From the NCBI RefSeq assembly GCF_014699035.1, contig NZ_JACXAA010000005.1, forward strand, positions 372,001-436,000: DNA of 64,000 bases, written 5' to 3'. Below, one piece after another: positions 1-9,762 of this stretch. The translations under genes were made by a program, and so were the position numbers. Position 1 is the first letter of the stretch. The number at the start of each line of letters is the position of its first letter. The notes under the pieces were generated by a model, which worked only from the letters and a program-made list of their open reading frames with translations, had not been told where the DNA came from and did not search any database. Source of the stretch: Spirosoma validum (GTDB taxonomy: Bacteria; Bacteroidota; Bacteroidia; Cytophagales; Spirosomataceae).

Positions 1-1
1 G

Positions 2-949
2 CAGGGGCTGAGCTACGATGACCGAGCCGATTTTGAAGATCAGTTGCGCCAATATTGCCAGGAATTTACCGAGTTAGACCTTCAACTCTTCCGCTGGAAC
101 GTACCGATTGTTCTTAACCAGATCATCAGTCCGCAATTCCCGAGTATTCTCTTCGGCTTCGAAACGGCGATGCTCGATTTTCTGTCGGGAGGATGCCGCA
201 TCATTCAGGCGTCTGATTTTACGGCAGGCCAACGGACGTTGCCTATTAATGGTCTGATCTGGATGGGCAGCTCAGACTACATGCGGCAGCAGATCGACGA
301 AAAGCTACGCGTAGGATTTACGACCCTTAAACTCAAAATCGGCGCTATCGATTTTGAACAGGAATGTGATCTGCTGGCCATGATCCGGGATCGTTATAAA
401 GCCGATCATATCACGATACGTGTTGACGCGAATGGTGCATTTCAACCAGCCGAAGCGATGACCAAACTGGAACGACTTGCTACGTACGATCTGCATTCGA
501 TTGAGCAACCCATACGGGCGGGTCAGTCCGATTTTCTGGCTGAACTTTGCCAACACACTCCCCTACCGATCGCACTGGACGAAGAATTGATCGGGCAGAT
601 GGAGTACGTACATAAATTTCGGTTGTTGAAAAAAATCCAGCCTCAGTTTATCGTACTGAAACCAACCTTGCTGGGTGGTCTTCGTCATTGCGATGAATGG
701 ATCGAGCTGGCTGGACGGCTGAATATTGGCTGGTGGATTACGTCGGCGCTGGAATCGAATATTGGTTTAAACGCCATTGCACAATATACGGCGCAATTCA
801 AACACCTGATGCCACAGGGATTGGGAACGGGTCAGCTTTACACCAATAATATCGATAGTCCGCTTTCGGTAGAAGACGGTCACTTACACTATAATTTGGC
901 TCATCCCTGGCATCTCAGTTCGCTGCTGACTAATGAGCCTGGGCACTAA
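2..949 (+). CDS. menC: o-succinylbenzoate synthase, 5'-truncated by window edge
   Basis: The reading frame is open from base 2, so the start lies outside the window; the TTG at 44 is only an internal codon. Enolase-superfamily landmarks appear in order: a KLKIG lysine motif, RVDANG with a metal-binding Asp, IEQP with a Glu, LDEE, VLKPTLLGG with the second catalytic Lys, and a C-terminal SALESNIG loop. The KxK plus LKP pair and the ESNIG loop fit MenC, which dehydrates SHCHC to o-succinylbenzoate in menaquinone synthesis. A dipeptide epimerase of the same superfamily is the main alternative. The next gene starts 14 bases after the stop. Confidence 0.85.
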   Translation, partial: QGLSYDDRADFEDQLRQYCQEFTELDLQLFRWNVPIVLNQIISPQFPSILFGFETAMLDFLSGGCRIIQASDFTAGQRTLPINGLIWMGSSDYMRQQIDEKLRVGFTTLKLKIGAIDFEQECDLLAMIRDRYKADHITIRVDANGAFQPAEAMTKLERLATYDLHSIEQPIRAGQSDFLAELCQHTPLPIALDEELIGQMEYVHKFRLLKKIQPQFIVLKPTLLGGLRHCDEWIELAGRLNIGWWITSALESNIGLNAIAQYTAQFKHLMPQGLGTGQLYTNNIDSPLSVEDGHLHYNLAHPWHLSSLLTNEPGH

Positions 950-963
950 TTACTACCTATTCC

Positions 964-2466
964 TTGAACCTTCCTGCCGATCATATCCGCCTTTTATTTG
1001 GCCTGAAACTACGTCAACTCCGACTCGATAAAGGCTTGTCGGTCAGTGAACTGGCGCAGCAATCCGGCTTGTCGGTTTCGTACGTAACGGAAATCGAAAA
1101 GGGACGAAAATATCCGAAAGCGGATAAAATTTCAGCGTTGGCCAATGCCATGCAGGTGGAGTACGACACGCTTGTATCGCTAAAACTCAGCAAGAAATTA
1201 GAGCCTATCTCAGACCTGCTACGGTCTAAATTTCTGACCGAAATTCCGCTTGAACTCTTTGGTATCGATCCGTCTGATCTGCTGGAACTACTGGCCGAAG
1301 CGCCCGCTAAAGTCAGTGCAATGATTCGTACATTCATGGACATTGCCCTGAGTTACAACATGAGCGTTGAGCGACTGTACCTGACGATGTTACGGTCTTA
1401 TCAGGAACTCCATGATAATTATTTTCCGGAGATTGAAGCCGACGCCGATCGGTTTCTGAGCGAATTTGCCCCCACACCCAGTCAGCCCATCACAGAAGGG
1501 CTACTGACTAATCTGCTTAAAACCCGTTACGGCGTTCATATTGAGTATTTTGACCCACTGGCGCAACCGGAATTGGTCTCACTACGTTCGGTTTTCCGAC
1601 CTGAACACCAGACACTTCACCTCAATGCCAGCCTATCGGTAGAACAACGGGCGTTTATACTGGCGCGTGAAGTAGGGTTTCAGTTTATGCACCTGAAAAA
1701 TCGGCCGTATACGTATTCATGGGTCGAAGCAGAGTCATTTGAGCAGATGCTCAATAATTATAAAGCGTCTTATTTTGCGGGTGCCATTCTGATTCGGCGC
1801 GACGTACTGGTAGCCAAGCTGAGTGAATTATTTGCCCGTGATGCCTGGAGCAACGACGCCTTTCTCCAGCTCATTACGGACTTCGGCGCTACGCCCGAGC
1901 GGTTCTTCTACCGGCTGAGTAATGTACTGCCCAGTCAGTTTGGCATCGATCAGCTGTTTTTCTACCGCTTTAACCACGTACCGGGCCAAACGACGTTTCA
2001 GCTGACGAAGGAGATGCATCTATCGCGGCAGCAGGGGCCGCGTGGGATTGTCGACGAGCATTTCTGCCGTCGCTGGATTGCCTGGACGATCCTGCAGGAG
2101 CTACAATTTCTGCAGCAAAACAAAGGCTTCGACAGCACCCTCTGCCGGGCGCAACTCTCTGAATATGCCGACTCCGGTCTGCAGTATTTGATCATTTCGG
2201 TTGCTCACCCCTTTCAGCCGCAATTTCAGCAAAACATGAGCGTATCGATGTGCTTTGCCGTGAACGACGCCCTGAAAAGTAAAATGAAGTTTCTGGCTGA
2301 GTCGCACGATGTGAAGTCCCTAACTGATATTCCCTTCCGGGTAGTCAACCAAACCTGCGAACGATGCGGTATTTTCGATTGCCGCGAACGGGTAGCCGCT
2401 CCTACCGTCCTGCAAAAGAAGCGCCAATTTGCCGCCGTGAAAAAGGCGATGGATGCGTTGAAATGA
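964..2466 (+). CDS. XRE-family regulator with IrrE/DUF955-like domain (ScfR/RamB type)
   Basis: The protein has 500 aa. An N-terminal XRE helix-turn-helix spans about residues 12-70 (LRQLRLDKGLSVSELAQQSG, then SYVTEIEKGRKYP). A long middle part resembles the ImmA/IrrE (DUF955) fold, and a C-terminal cysteine cluster lies near residues 465-475 (CERCGIFDC), as in DUF2083. This architecture is that of acyl-CoA-responsive regulators of short-chain fatty acid and glyoxylate metabolism (RamB/ScfR). Where active IrrE proteases carry HExxH, this protein reads REVGF near residue 235, so peptidase activity is unlikely. The start is TTG; no ATG fits before the HTH. It follows menC closely, but a functional link is not evident. 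Confidence 0.85.
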   Translation: MNLPADHIRLLFGLKLRQLRLDKGLSVSELAQQSGLSVSYVTEIEKGRKYPKADKISALANAMQVEYDTLVSLKLSKKLEPISDLLRSKFLTEIPLELFGIDPSDLLELLAEAPAKVSAMIRTFMDIALSYNMSVERLYLTMLRSYQELHDNYFPEIEADADRFLSEFAPTPSQPITEGLLTNLLKTRYGVHIEYFDPLAQPELVSLRSVFRPEHQTLHLNASLSVEQRAFILAREVGFQFMHLKNRPYTYSWVEAESFEQMLNNYKASYFAGAILIRRDVLVAKLSELFARDAWSNDAFLQLITDFGATPERFFYRLSNVLPSQFGIDQLFFYRFNHVPGQTTFQLTKEMHLSRQQGPRGIVDEHFCRRWIAWTILQELQFLQQNKGFDSTLCRAQLSEYADSGLQYLIISVAHPFQPQFQQNMSVSMCFAVNDALKSKMKFLAESHDVKSLTDIPFRVVNQTCERCGIFDCRERVAAPTVLQKKRQFAAVKKAMDALK

Positions 2467-2493
2467 GAGTGAAGGATTCGACATTGCACTTAT

Positions 2494-2852
2494 TTATGGT
2501 GCATCTACTTCAATCAATAGATAGCCGTTGTCTGCCGTTTTAGGTTCATAAACAACAGAAAACTGAGTATAAGTAAAAGCCGTTGTAAATGCTTTATCTA
2601 TATGCCCTTTAATCTCTAATGAATAAGAGGGATCAATTTTGTTCGGTCCATTTGGAATATACACTACTGCTTTCCCATTTAGATACCCTCTCACTCGAAT
2701 TATAACTGGGGGATCAATGTATGGTAAAATCGATTTATTTTTTACTAGAAAAGTTTGCTATTGTTAACATCATAAACTGTAAAATATCGACTTCTGCAAC
2801 CAATTAAACAGCTAAGAAGGCTTATAAATACTAAACTCTTAAGTTTTAGCAT
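2494..2852 (-). pseudogene. small lipoprotein gene split by a one-base frameshift
   Basis: An ATG at 2852 (complement) opens a clear lipoprotein signal peptide (MLKLKSLVFISLLSCLIGC) but meets a stop at 2745-2747. A second frame, open from 2757 down to the TAA at 2494, continues with plausible protein (PPVIIRVRGYLNGKAVVY). Adding one base to the A4/T4 run at 2749-2752 joins the two into one lipoprotein of about 119 aa reading across as NNSKLFLVKNKS. The gene is therefore either a pseudogene, phase-variable, or affected by a homopolymer sequencing error. The family is not recognised. Base composition is lower in GC than the neighbours. Confidence 0.6.
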
Positions 2853-3003
2853 ATAGAAAAATTTATAATATGTGATAAGTATATATCACTATAAAAATTG
2901 TGCTTATCTCAGTCTTGTTGAATAAATAAGATTATGTAAAGAGAATAAAATCACAACTCTGCTAGTTCACAGAAGTGTAATATTAGTCGAATAATACAAA
3001 ACA

Positions 3004-3655
3004 CTATAAAGCCGATTGCTTCAGGGTGACGTCTAAATTATTATACTGAAAAATACCCTGCCATTTGCCTTTTAAGGAGTAACGTTGACCGCTTGTTGTA
3101 TTTTCTAAAATGCACTCAAAAGAACAACTGAGTTGATAAGCGTCAATCTGACGAATGATATCAATTTTTGACTTTGGAGGAATATTGATGGTTGATGTTG
3201 CTCCCCGATTAGGAACATATGGTTTTTGTTGTTGACTAGAGCTAAGCGGGTATGTGTCGATGGATTGAACAAAGGAGTTACTACCATTACCGTACTGCTC
3301 TTGAGGGATATGTACCTCAAACTTGCTTAAGTCAAACTCTATGGGCAATTGGGCTGCAGGATCTAAGGTAAATTGAGATGTTTTAATCAGTTCACTGAGG
3401 TCCTCTGTTACCTGTTGAGTTGACGAAGCACTACTCGGATTTTGTACACTTGCCCCCTTCAATTGCTGTGTTGTAGTATCGATTCGATCACCCACGCCCA
3501 AATAATACCGCATGTTTTTGAGCTGATAACTAGCTGGCAGAATGGTACCTGGCTCAGCGGGTTCAGGCTTTGAGCAAGAAATAATAAGCGTGGCTATCAG
3601 TAAAATAGGCGTCGAGACAAGAAACGAGTGATTTTGTGATCGGTTGAGTGTTCAT
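3004..3655 (-). pseudogene. lipoprotein gene with 5' frameshift
   Basis: The ATG at 3513 gives a 169-aa Ser/Thr/Gln-rich protein, but the same frame is open up to 3651 and encodes a textbook lipobox upstream (TPILLIATLIISC-SKPEP). No usable start lies in that frame; the only ATG (3655) is in another frame. Removing one A from the A4 run at 3632-3635 joins MNTQPIT to this signal peptide and gives an intact lipoprotein of about 216 aa. The function is unknown. If the frameshift is real, translation from 3513 would give an unexported product. It lies next to another frameshifted lipoprotein gene at 2494-2852. Confidence 0.6.
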
Positions 3656-3711
3656 ATTTATTCGTTGAGTTTAGTGAGTCCATTTTGTTGTATAAGTGGC
3701 ATTATGTAAAG

Positions 3712-4023
3712 CTACTCTTCATTCTGTGTTTTTAATGGGCGTAAGGCTAACAGAACGAAAGTGAAAGCCACTACCGAATCAACAGTACTCCGTGTGGGTT
3801 GAGTAAAACCAATACTTACAAACGGATTCCACAAAACAGCAATCATTAGTAGGCCCATTACGGCAACGATAGAATCCTTGACTAGGATAGCGCTATAAAT
3901 GGCCAGACCGCAACTGGCAATCCGTAATATTAAGATCAGACCGTGAGGCAATGGTACTCGGGCCAGAGTAGCTAAAACGATAAAAGCAGCGGTGACTAGC
4001 AGAGTCGTTTTATAGATATTCAT
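3712..4023 (-). CDS. small integral membrane protein, unknown function
   Basis: This 103-aa protein is almost entirely hydrophobic, with about three to four predicted membrane spans (LLVTAAFIVLATLA near residues 8-21, LILILRIASCGLAIYSAIL at 29-47, VAVMGLLMIAVLW at 53-65, VVAFTFVLLALRP at 84-96) and a charged C-terminal tail. I do not recognise the family with certainty. It is an isolated gene on the minus strand between a broken lipoprotein gene and a porin-like gene. The 302 bases on its far side (4024-4325) are AT-rich and show no gene. Confidence 0.6.
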   Translation of the reverse strand: MNIYKTTLLVTAAFIVLATLARVPLPHGLILILRIASCGLAIYSAILVKDSIVAVMGLLMIAVLWNPFVSIGFTQPTRSTVDSVVAFTFVLLALRPLKTQNEE

Positions 4024-4325
4024 AAGTTAACAAAGCAATTACGTTGCTAATCTATAGATATTTCATTAACATAATAGAAGGTTTTCGTATCCCCTTTCTA
4101 AAGGACAATTGGGCCTGTTGCTGCTGCTTGTATAGAGTGGTTAATCTTGAAATATTCCCTTAACATAACGTTGCTTACAAGTTGCTTATAAAAAATCACT
4201 AAGAATAGTACAATAAAAGGGCCATAAAACAAGCAAAAACTGAGTCATAAGAAATATAAATTAAACTGGCTTTAACTAGCTACAGTCATTGAGCTATTTA
4301 CTAATCAAGCCCGGCGCTCGCTCCA
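4024..4325. other. AT-rich intergenic stretch without a gene
   Basis: No convincing ORF, RNA gene or long inverted repeat is visible. A short sequence at 4100-4115 (AAAGGACAATTGGGCC) recurs with one change at 35765-35780 near the Y1 transposase gene; the meaning is unclear. Confidence 0.4.
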
Positions 4326-4931
4326 TCACTTCGTTGTTGGAATACCAATTTGTATGCCCACATTCAGCATAAAGAATTTTGTCGTTCGGTCGAAGTTGAC
4401 GTTACCAACTCCACCTACATTCGCGCTGCCGTCTTTGTTACCAAACATAATGTTATAGTCGCCTTCGGCAAAAATACCCAGATTCCCCAAGGCAAGCATG
4501 AGACCTACTTTGGGCGCAACACCTACGTTGGTTGAATTTACTTTGCTGGTTTCCTGATTATTAAATTTTATCCGGTAACCGGTGGCATAAACACCTACCT
4601 CTGCACCAATATAAGGGCGCAAAAAGCTATCCGTGAAATAATAGTCGATCATGCCGGTAATGGGAATAATTCCTGCCGAATATTCCAAGCTTTGGCCGAC
4701 CGCTTCAAATTTTCGGTTTTCACCAAAGGCTTTAAGACCAATACCAATGTCCAGTTTAGAGGACAGAAACAGTTTGGCATTGATGCCCCCGCCATAAAAT
4801 GTTTCCGAGCCTTTGGCATCGCCCGATGCTAAGGAACCGTGTAGACCAACAGAAAACTGAGCCCGTCCAGGGAGAGCTGATAATAGGCAGATACTTACCA
4901 GGCCAACTAAGTTGAAGAAAAATCGTTTCAT
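4326..4931 (-). CDS. porin-like outer-membrane beta-barrel protein
   Basis: This 201-aa protein has a Sec signal peptide (MKRFFFNLVGLVSICLLSALPGRAQ, cleaved after RAQ). The mature part has alternating amphipathic strands rich in Gly and aromatics (FSVGLHGSLASG, YGGGINAKLF, YIGAEVGVYATG, LGIFAEGDYNIMFG) and ends in a strand LNVGIQIGIP. This is the usual form of small Bacteroidota outer-membrane beta-barrel proteins (OmpA_b-barrel / PorT-like). The cargo or role cannot be inferred. It is a monocistronic minus-strand gene with no clear partner. Confidence 0.8.
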   Translation of the reverse strand: MKRFFFNLVGLVSICLLSALPGRAQFSVGLHGSLASGDAKGSETFYGGGINAKLFLSSKLDIGIGLKAFGENRKFEAVGQSLEYSAGIIPITGMIDYYFTDSFLRPYIGAEVGVYATGYRIKFNNQETSKVNSTNVGVAPKVGLMLALGNLGIFAEGDYNIMFGNKDGSANVGGVGNVNFDRTTKFFMLNVGIQIGIPTTK

Positions 4932-5114
4932 GATACGTTTTGATTTAGCAGGTGAATGATTTTATGAATAACTCACAAACGATCTCATGGTTTTACATCA
5001 GCTAAAGAACCTTATGTAAACGATATAAAAAATTAAACAACAGACCTATACAATCATTTTGTCTCAGTCAGAACACACTTTCCGCTACGTTCGTAAACAC
5101 CGTCGTAGCATGGA

Positions 5115-6569
5115 CTATTGCCACCCTCCGCCTAAAGCGCGGTATAAATCTACCAGTGCCAGGAACTGTGCCCGTTTGGTGTTGATCAACGACAACTCTG
5201 CGTCGAGTACATTGCGTTGCGCTGTAATAACTTCCAGATACGTAGCATATCCATTGGCGAATAACTCATTCGACGTAGTAGCCGCCTGTCGAAGTACGGC
5301 TACCTCCTGCTGCTGAAGACTCGCTACGTTCCGGTAGTTTTCCAGTCCTTTCAGGCTGCTAACCACTTCAGAAACCCCCGTCAGCATGGCCCGCTGATAC
5401 GTGTAATACGCTTCGCGGCTTTGCGCTACCGATATTGTCAGGTTTCCTTTCAGCAACCGACGGTTGAATATGGGGGCCGCTAGTCCCCCGAATATACCCA
5501 GTGTCAGCGACTGCGGGCTGAGTAACACCCCAGGCCGGAAAGCATTAAAGCCCAGATACGGCGTCAGGTTGAGCGATGGCAGGAATTCAGCCCGTGCTAC
5601 AGCAACATCGACACTAGCCGCTTCCAGTTCGCGCTCAGCCTGTCGGATGTCGGGGCGACGACGTACCAGTTGCGCCGGTATGCCAGCGGATACGGTGGCC
5701 GGTAAGGACTGTTTTTCGATGGATGCCCCCCGCGCTATTGATTGTGGATAGCGGCCTAGCAGTGTATTGAGTTGGTTTTCTGTTTCAACGATCTGCTGCC
5801 GCACACCACCCTCCAGCGCACGCGTATTCAACAACTGCGCCCTGAATTGTTGAACAGCCAATTCGGTTACCCGGCCCGCATCTTTCTGAACCTGCACCAG
5901 TTCGAGGGCTTTTTGTTGCAACTCGACGTTATCACCGATGATTTCCAGTTCTGCATCTAAGGCCAGTAATCCGTAATACAATCGGGCTACATCAGCCGTC
6001 AACGATGTAACAACCAGGTTTCGGCCTTCCTGCGAAGCCAGAACCCGTGTTAGGGCCGCCCGTCGGCGGTTGCGAAGTTTACCCCAGATGTCAATCTCCC
6101 ATGAACTGCGCAGGCCAACAAAATAGTCTGGGGTAGGATTCGGTATCAGGCTTTGGCCCGTTACGTTGCCTGACAAATTGGTATCGTAATTGCCAACGCC
6201 ATTCAGGGTATAGCGTCCATAGCGATCGACGGCTGCGGTCGCTACGGCATCGACCCGCGGCAGTAAAGCTCCGCGAGCAATGCCAAAGTTAGCCCTGGCT
6301 ACTTCGATACGCTGCAAAGCAATCCTTAAATCAGGATTACGACTCAGCGCCGTATCGATCAGCGTCACCAGATTTCGGTCGGTAAACAACGTCTGGTGCG
6401 GCAATGCCCCAATTCCGGTCGAATCGGTCCTGCCAACATATGATTCGGGCACCAGGAGCCTGGGCACTGGTGCGGGAGTATGCTGAATCCGACAACTGCT
6501 GATGCTGCCGGCAAAAAATAAACTCAGTAAAAAAGAGGACGTGTTACGATTCCTGAAGAACGGCACCAT
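5115..6569 (-). CDS. RND efflux outer-membrane factor (TolC/OprM/NodT family)
   Basis: The product is the outer-membrane channel of a tripartite efflux pump. The start chosen at 6569 gives a lipoprotein signal peptide (MVPFFRNRN...SLFFAGSISSC) and about 484 aa, typical of OprM-like factors; upstream in-frame starts only lengthen the overlap with the pump gene. Two OEP repeats are visible, with motifs typical of the family: LRSSWEIDIWGKLRNRRRAA, SLTADVARLYYGLLALDAEL, and LVRRRPDIRQAERELEAA beginning the second half. It overlaps the end of the RND pump gene by 26 bases and is last in the operon, so co-translation with the pump is likely. Confidence 0.92.
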   Translation of the reverse strand: MVPFFRNRNTSSFLLSLFFAGSISSCRIQHTPAPVPRLLVPESYVGRTDSTGIGALPHQTLFTDRNLVTLIDTALSRNPDLRIALQRIEVARANFGIARGALLPRVDAVATAAVDRYGRYTLNGVGNYDTNLSGNVTGQSLIPNPTPDYFVGLRSSWEIDIWGKLRNRRRAALTRVLASQEGRNLVVTSLTADVARLYYGLLALDAELEIIGDNVELQQKALELVQVQKDAGRVTELAVQQFRAQLLNTRALEGGVRQQIVETENQLNTLLGRYPQSIARGASIEKQSLPATVSAGIPAQLVRRRPDIRQAERELEAASVDVAVARAEFLPSLNLTPYLGFNAFRPGVLLSPQSLTLGIFGGLAAPIFNRRLLKGNLTISVAQSREAYYTYQRAMLTGVSEVVSSLKGLENYRNVASLQQQEVAVLRQAATTSNELFANGYATYLEVITAQRNVLDAELSLINTKRAQFLALVDLYRALGGGWQ

Positions 6570-9500
6570 TCGCATTCGTTTTGGTGGAAAGAGAGTCGAG
6601 TTTTTCGTCATCGCTGGACAAATCTTTTGAATCAAACCGCTGAGCAAGTTTGGCAAACACTACGTATAGGCCCGGCACCAGTACTAAGCCGAACACCGTT
6701 CCAATAAACATCCCTCCGGCTGCTGCCGTACCAATAGATCGATTACCCAGTGCGCCGGCACCCGATGCAATACACAGCGGAATCAGCCCGGCGATAAACG
6801 CCAGCGATGTCATCAGAATGGGCCGTAAGCGGGTGACAGCACCTTCAATGGCCGCTTTCACGATCGGAAGACCTTCCTTCTGGCGCTGGTTGGCAAACTC
6901 CACGATCAGGATGGCGTTTTTCCCCAGCAAACCAATCAGCATCACCAGCGATACCTGCGCGTAGATGTTGTTTTGTAACCCCGCCAGTTGCAGACACAAA
7001 AACGATCCAAAAATCCCGGCGGGCAATGACAACAGCACTGGCAACGGCAGGAATAAACTTTCGTATTGTGCTACTAGCAGCAGGTAGACGAAAACCAGGC
7101 AGATCAGGAAGATGAAAATAGCCTGATCGCCCGATAGCACTTCCTCCCGTGACATACCCGACCAGGCAAATACGTACCCACGTGGTAACTCTTTATCAGC
7201 CACTTCCTGCACGGTACGTAGCGCGTCGCCACTACTATACCCCGGAGCCTGTTCGCCGTTGATAAGCGCTGACATGTACATATTATAGCGTGTAATTTGC
7301 TCCGGCCCATACACCCTTTCCAGTCGTACGAAATTGGAATAAGGCACCATTTCCCCCGCATCGTTCTTTACCCGCAAGGCCAATACGTCCTCTGGCTTGG
7401 CTCGATATTCAGGGGATGCCTGCACCATCACTTTATACATCTGCCCGAAGCGGATAAAGTTCGACGCGTAAAAGCTACCCATCATCGTTTGCAGCGTACC
7501 CATCGCGTTTTCAATCGACACCCCTTTCTGAGCGGCTTTATCCTGGTCGACGTGGAGTAGATACTGCGGGAAACTGGGGTCGAAACTCGTAAAGGCATTC
7601 CCAATTTCAGGCCGCTTTTTCAGGGCAGCAATAAACTTATCGCCTACTTTCTTCAATTTGATCAGATCGCCCGTTCCCGTCTGATCGAGCAATCTTAATT
7701 CAAAACCGCTGGAGTTACCAAAACCCGGAACGGTGGGCGGAGGGAAAAACTGGATGCTGGCATCCTGAATCGTTTTGGTTTTTTCGACAAGATCAGCAAT
7801 GACGTCATCAACGGTTTGTTTACGTTTATCCCAGCTTTTCAGGTTAATCATACCCATCCCGTACGAAGCGCCATTTCCATCGGTCATCATACTGAAACCG
7901 GCCAGGGTCGACACGTTTTCGACCGATTCCATTTTTGAGGCTACTTTCTCAATCTTGTCCATTACGTCTTCCGTACGCTTAACGGTCGCGCCAACGGGCG
8001 TCGTTACGTTCACGTAAATCATACCCTGATCTTCCGTCGGAATGAAACCACTTGGCAATATTGAGCTTATGCCCCAAGTTCCAGCGGCAAACAAAGCCAA
8101 CATCGCCAATGTAACGATACCCCGGCTGGCAACCCGCCGGAGTAGTTTCTGATAGCGACCCGTCAAGGCATCGAATCCCCGATTAAACCGAGCAAAAACG
8201 CGCCCTAGTAATCCAGTTGCTTCATGACCGTGAGTTGGCCGAAGCAACAACGCGCACAAAGCCGGGGTAAGCGTAACGGCGTTAATACCCGAAATAACAA
8301 TGGCCACCGCCAGCGTCAGCGAAAACTGCCGATAGAAAATACCCACCGGCCCCGACATAAATGCTACGGGAACAAATACGGCCGACATCACCAGCGTGAT
8401 AGCAACAAGCGCACCGCTGATCTCTTTCATAGCCGCAAACGTAGCGGCTCTCGGCGATAAATTTTCTTCGGCCATTTTGGCGTGAACAGCCTCAACGACC
8501 ACAATCGCGTTATCGACCACAATCCCAATCGCCAGTACCAGCGCGAACAGGGTCAGCAGGTTGATCGAGAAACCAATGGTGCTCATGAAGGCAAAGGCAC
8601 CGACCAGTGCCACCGGAACCGCCAGTGCACAAATCAGGGTTGATCGCCAATCCTGCAGGAACAGGAAAACGACCAGGAACACCAGCACAAACGCTTCGAT
8701 CAGGGTTCTGACTACTTCGTGAATCGATGCGTCCAGAAAGCGCGATACGTCATACGCAAAGTTGTAGTTCATACCCGGCGGGAATTTGGTTTTCTTCAAT
8801 TCCGCCATCTTCTCCTTTACGTTGTTGATGACTTCCCGCGCATTGGAACCTGGCCGTTGTTTGAGCATGATCGACGCCGAGGGACGCCCGTCGGTTTTCG
8901 ACAGTACGTCGTAGTTGAGTGAGCCAAACTCTACATCCGCTACGTCTTTCAGGCGAAGAATCGAACCGTCCGTTTCAGCCCGTAACACGAGATTTTCGTA
9001 CTGCTTCGGTTCAAAAAATTTACCCGTATAGCGCAATACGTACTGCAACATCTGTGGACTCCGGTCGGCACTTTCACCCGCTTTCCCGGGAGCAGCTTCT
9101 ACGTTTTGCTTACGAATGGCGTCAATGACATCATCGGCCGATAAATCATACGAGGTCATGCGGTCAGGCTTTAGCCAAACCCGCATCGAATACTCACGAG
9201 CACCCATGATGGTAGCCACGCCAACGCCATCGATTCGTTTCAGCTCGGCTAGTACGTTAATATCCGCGAAATTGTAAATAAATTTTTCGTCAGCGGTGGG
9301 ATCATCACTTAACACGTTGAGGTACAGCAGCATACTATTCACCTCTTTCTCGGTAGATACCCCTGATTTGGTCACTTCCGTGGGTAATTCGTCCAGCACG
9401 GTTGTTACGCGGTTCTGAACACTCATGGCCGCCAGATCGGGATCGGTACCTACTTTAAAAAATACCTGAATAACCGTCGAGCCATCGTTTCCTGACACGG

Positions 9501-9738
9501 AGTTCATATATACCATGTTTGGCACCCCGTTGATGGCCCGTTCAAGCGGCATGGCTACCGCTTTCGTCGCCACTTCAGCATTTGCACCGGTATATTTAGC
9601 CGTCACGATTACTGACGGAGGTACAATGTCGGGGAACTGGGTAACGGGTAAACCCAACAACGCCAGAAATCCCAGCAACGTAATCAGCACTGAAATCACG
9701 GCCGACAACAGCGGGCGTTTAATAAATAAATCGAACAT
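6544..9738 (-). CDS. RND inner-membrane efflux pump, HAE1 family (AcrB/MexB-like)
   Basis: At 1064 aa this is full length for HAE1 pumps. N-terminal MFDLFIKRPLLSAVISVLITLLG and the TM2-TM6 block are typical, and two homologous halves are evident (second half from about residue 545). In the proton-relay helix the usual Asp-Asp pair reads VDN (IGIVVDNAIVVVE, about residue 408), while the relay Lys is kept (LLGKNAILIVEF, about residue 940). It probably exports drugs, detergents or lipophilic metabolites by proton antiport. It sits between adaptor (24 bases upstream) and outer-membrane factor (26-base overlap). Confidence 0.95.
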   Translation of the reverse strand: MFDLFIKRPLLSAVISVLITLLGFLALLGLPVTQFPDIVPPSVIVTAKYTGANAEVATKAVAMPLERAINGVPNMVYMNSVSGNDGSTVIQVFFKVGTDPDLAAMSVQNRVTTVLDELPTEVTKSGVSTEKEVNSMLLYLNVLSDDPTADEKFIYNFADINVLAELKRIDGVGVATIMGAREYSMRVWLKPDRMTSYDLSADDVIDAIRKQNVEAAPGKAGESADRSPQMLQYVLRYTGKFFEPKQYENLVLRAETDGSILRLKDVADVEFGSLNYDVLSKTDGRPSASIMLKQRPGSNAREVINNVKEKMAELKKTKFPPGMNYNFAYDVSRFLDASIHEVVRTLIEAFVLVFLVVFLFLQDWRSTLICALAVPVALVGAFAFMSTIGFSINLLTLFALVLAIGIVVDNAIVVVEAVHAKMAEENLSPRAATFAAMKEISGALVAITLVMSAVFVPVAFMSGPVGIFYRQFSLTLAVAIVISGINAVTLTPALCALLLRPTHGHEATGLLGRVFARFNRGFDALTGRYQKLLRRVASRGIVTLAMLALFAAGTWGISSILPSGFIPTEDQGMIYVNVTTPVGATVKRTEDVMDKIEKVASKMESVENVSTLAGFSMMTDGNGASYGMGMINLKSWDKRKQTVDDVIADLVEKTKTIQDASIQFFPPPTVPGFGNSSGFELRLLDQTGTGDLIKLKKVGDKFIAALKKRPEIGNAFTSFDPSFPQYLLHVDQDKAAQKGVSIENAMGTLQTMMGSFYASNFIRFGQMYKVMVQASPEYRAKPEDVLALRVKNDAGEMVPYSNFVRLERVYGPEQITRYNMYMSALINGEQAPGYSSGDALRTVQEVADKELPRGYVFAWSGMSREEVLSGDQAIFIFLICLVFVYLLLVAQYESLFLPLPVLLSLPAGIFGSFLCLQLAGLQNNIYAQVSLVMLIGLLGKNAILIVEFANQRQKEGLPIVKAAIEGAVTRLRPILMTSLAFIAGLIPLCIASGAGALGNRSIGTAAAGGMFIGTVFGLVLVPGLYVVFAKLAQRFDSKDLSSDDEKLDSLSTKTNANGAVLQES

Positions 9739-9762
9739 GCATGAAGAGGATTTTGGTCACTG

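Noticed and set aside
4100-4115. Near match (15 of 16) to 35765-35780 near the transposase, as a transposition scar
   Set aside because: Too short and without flanking palindromes at 4100; may be chance.
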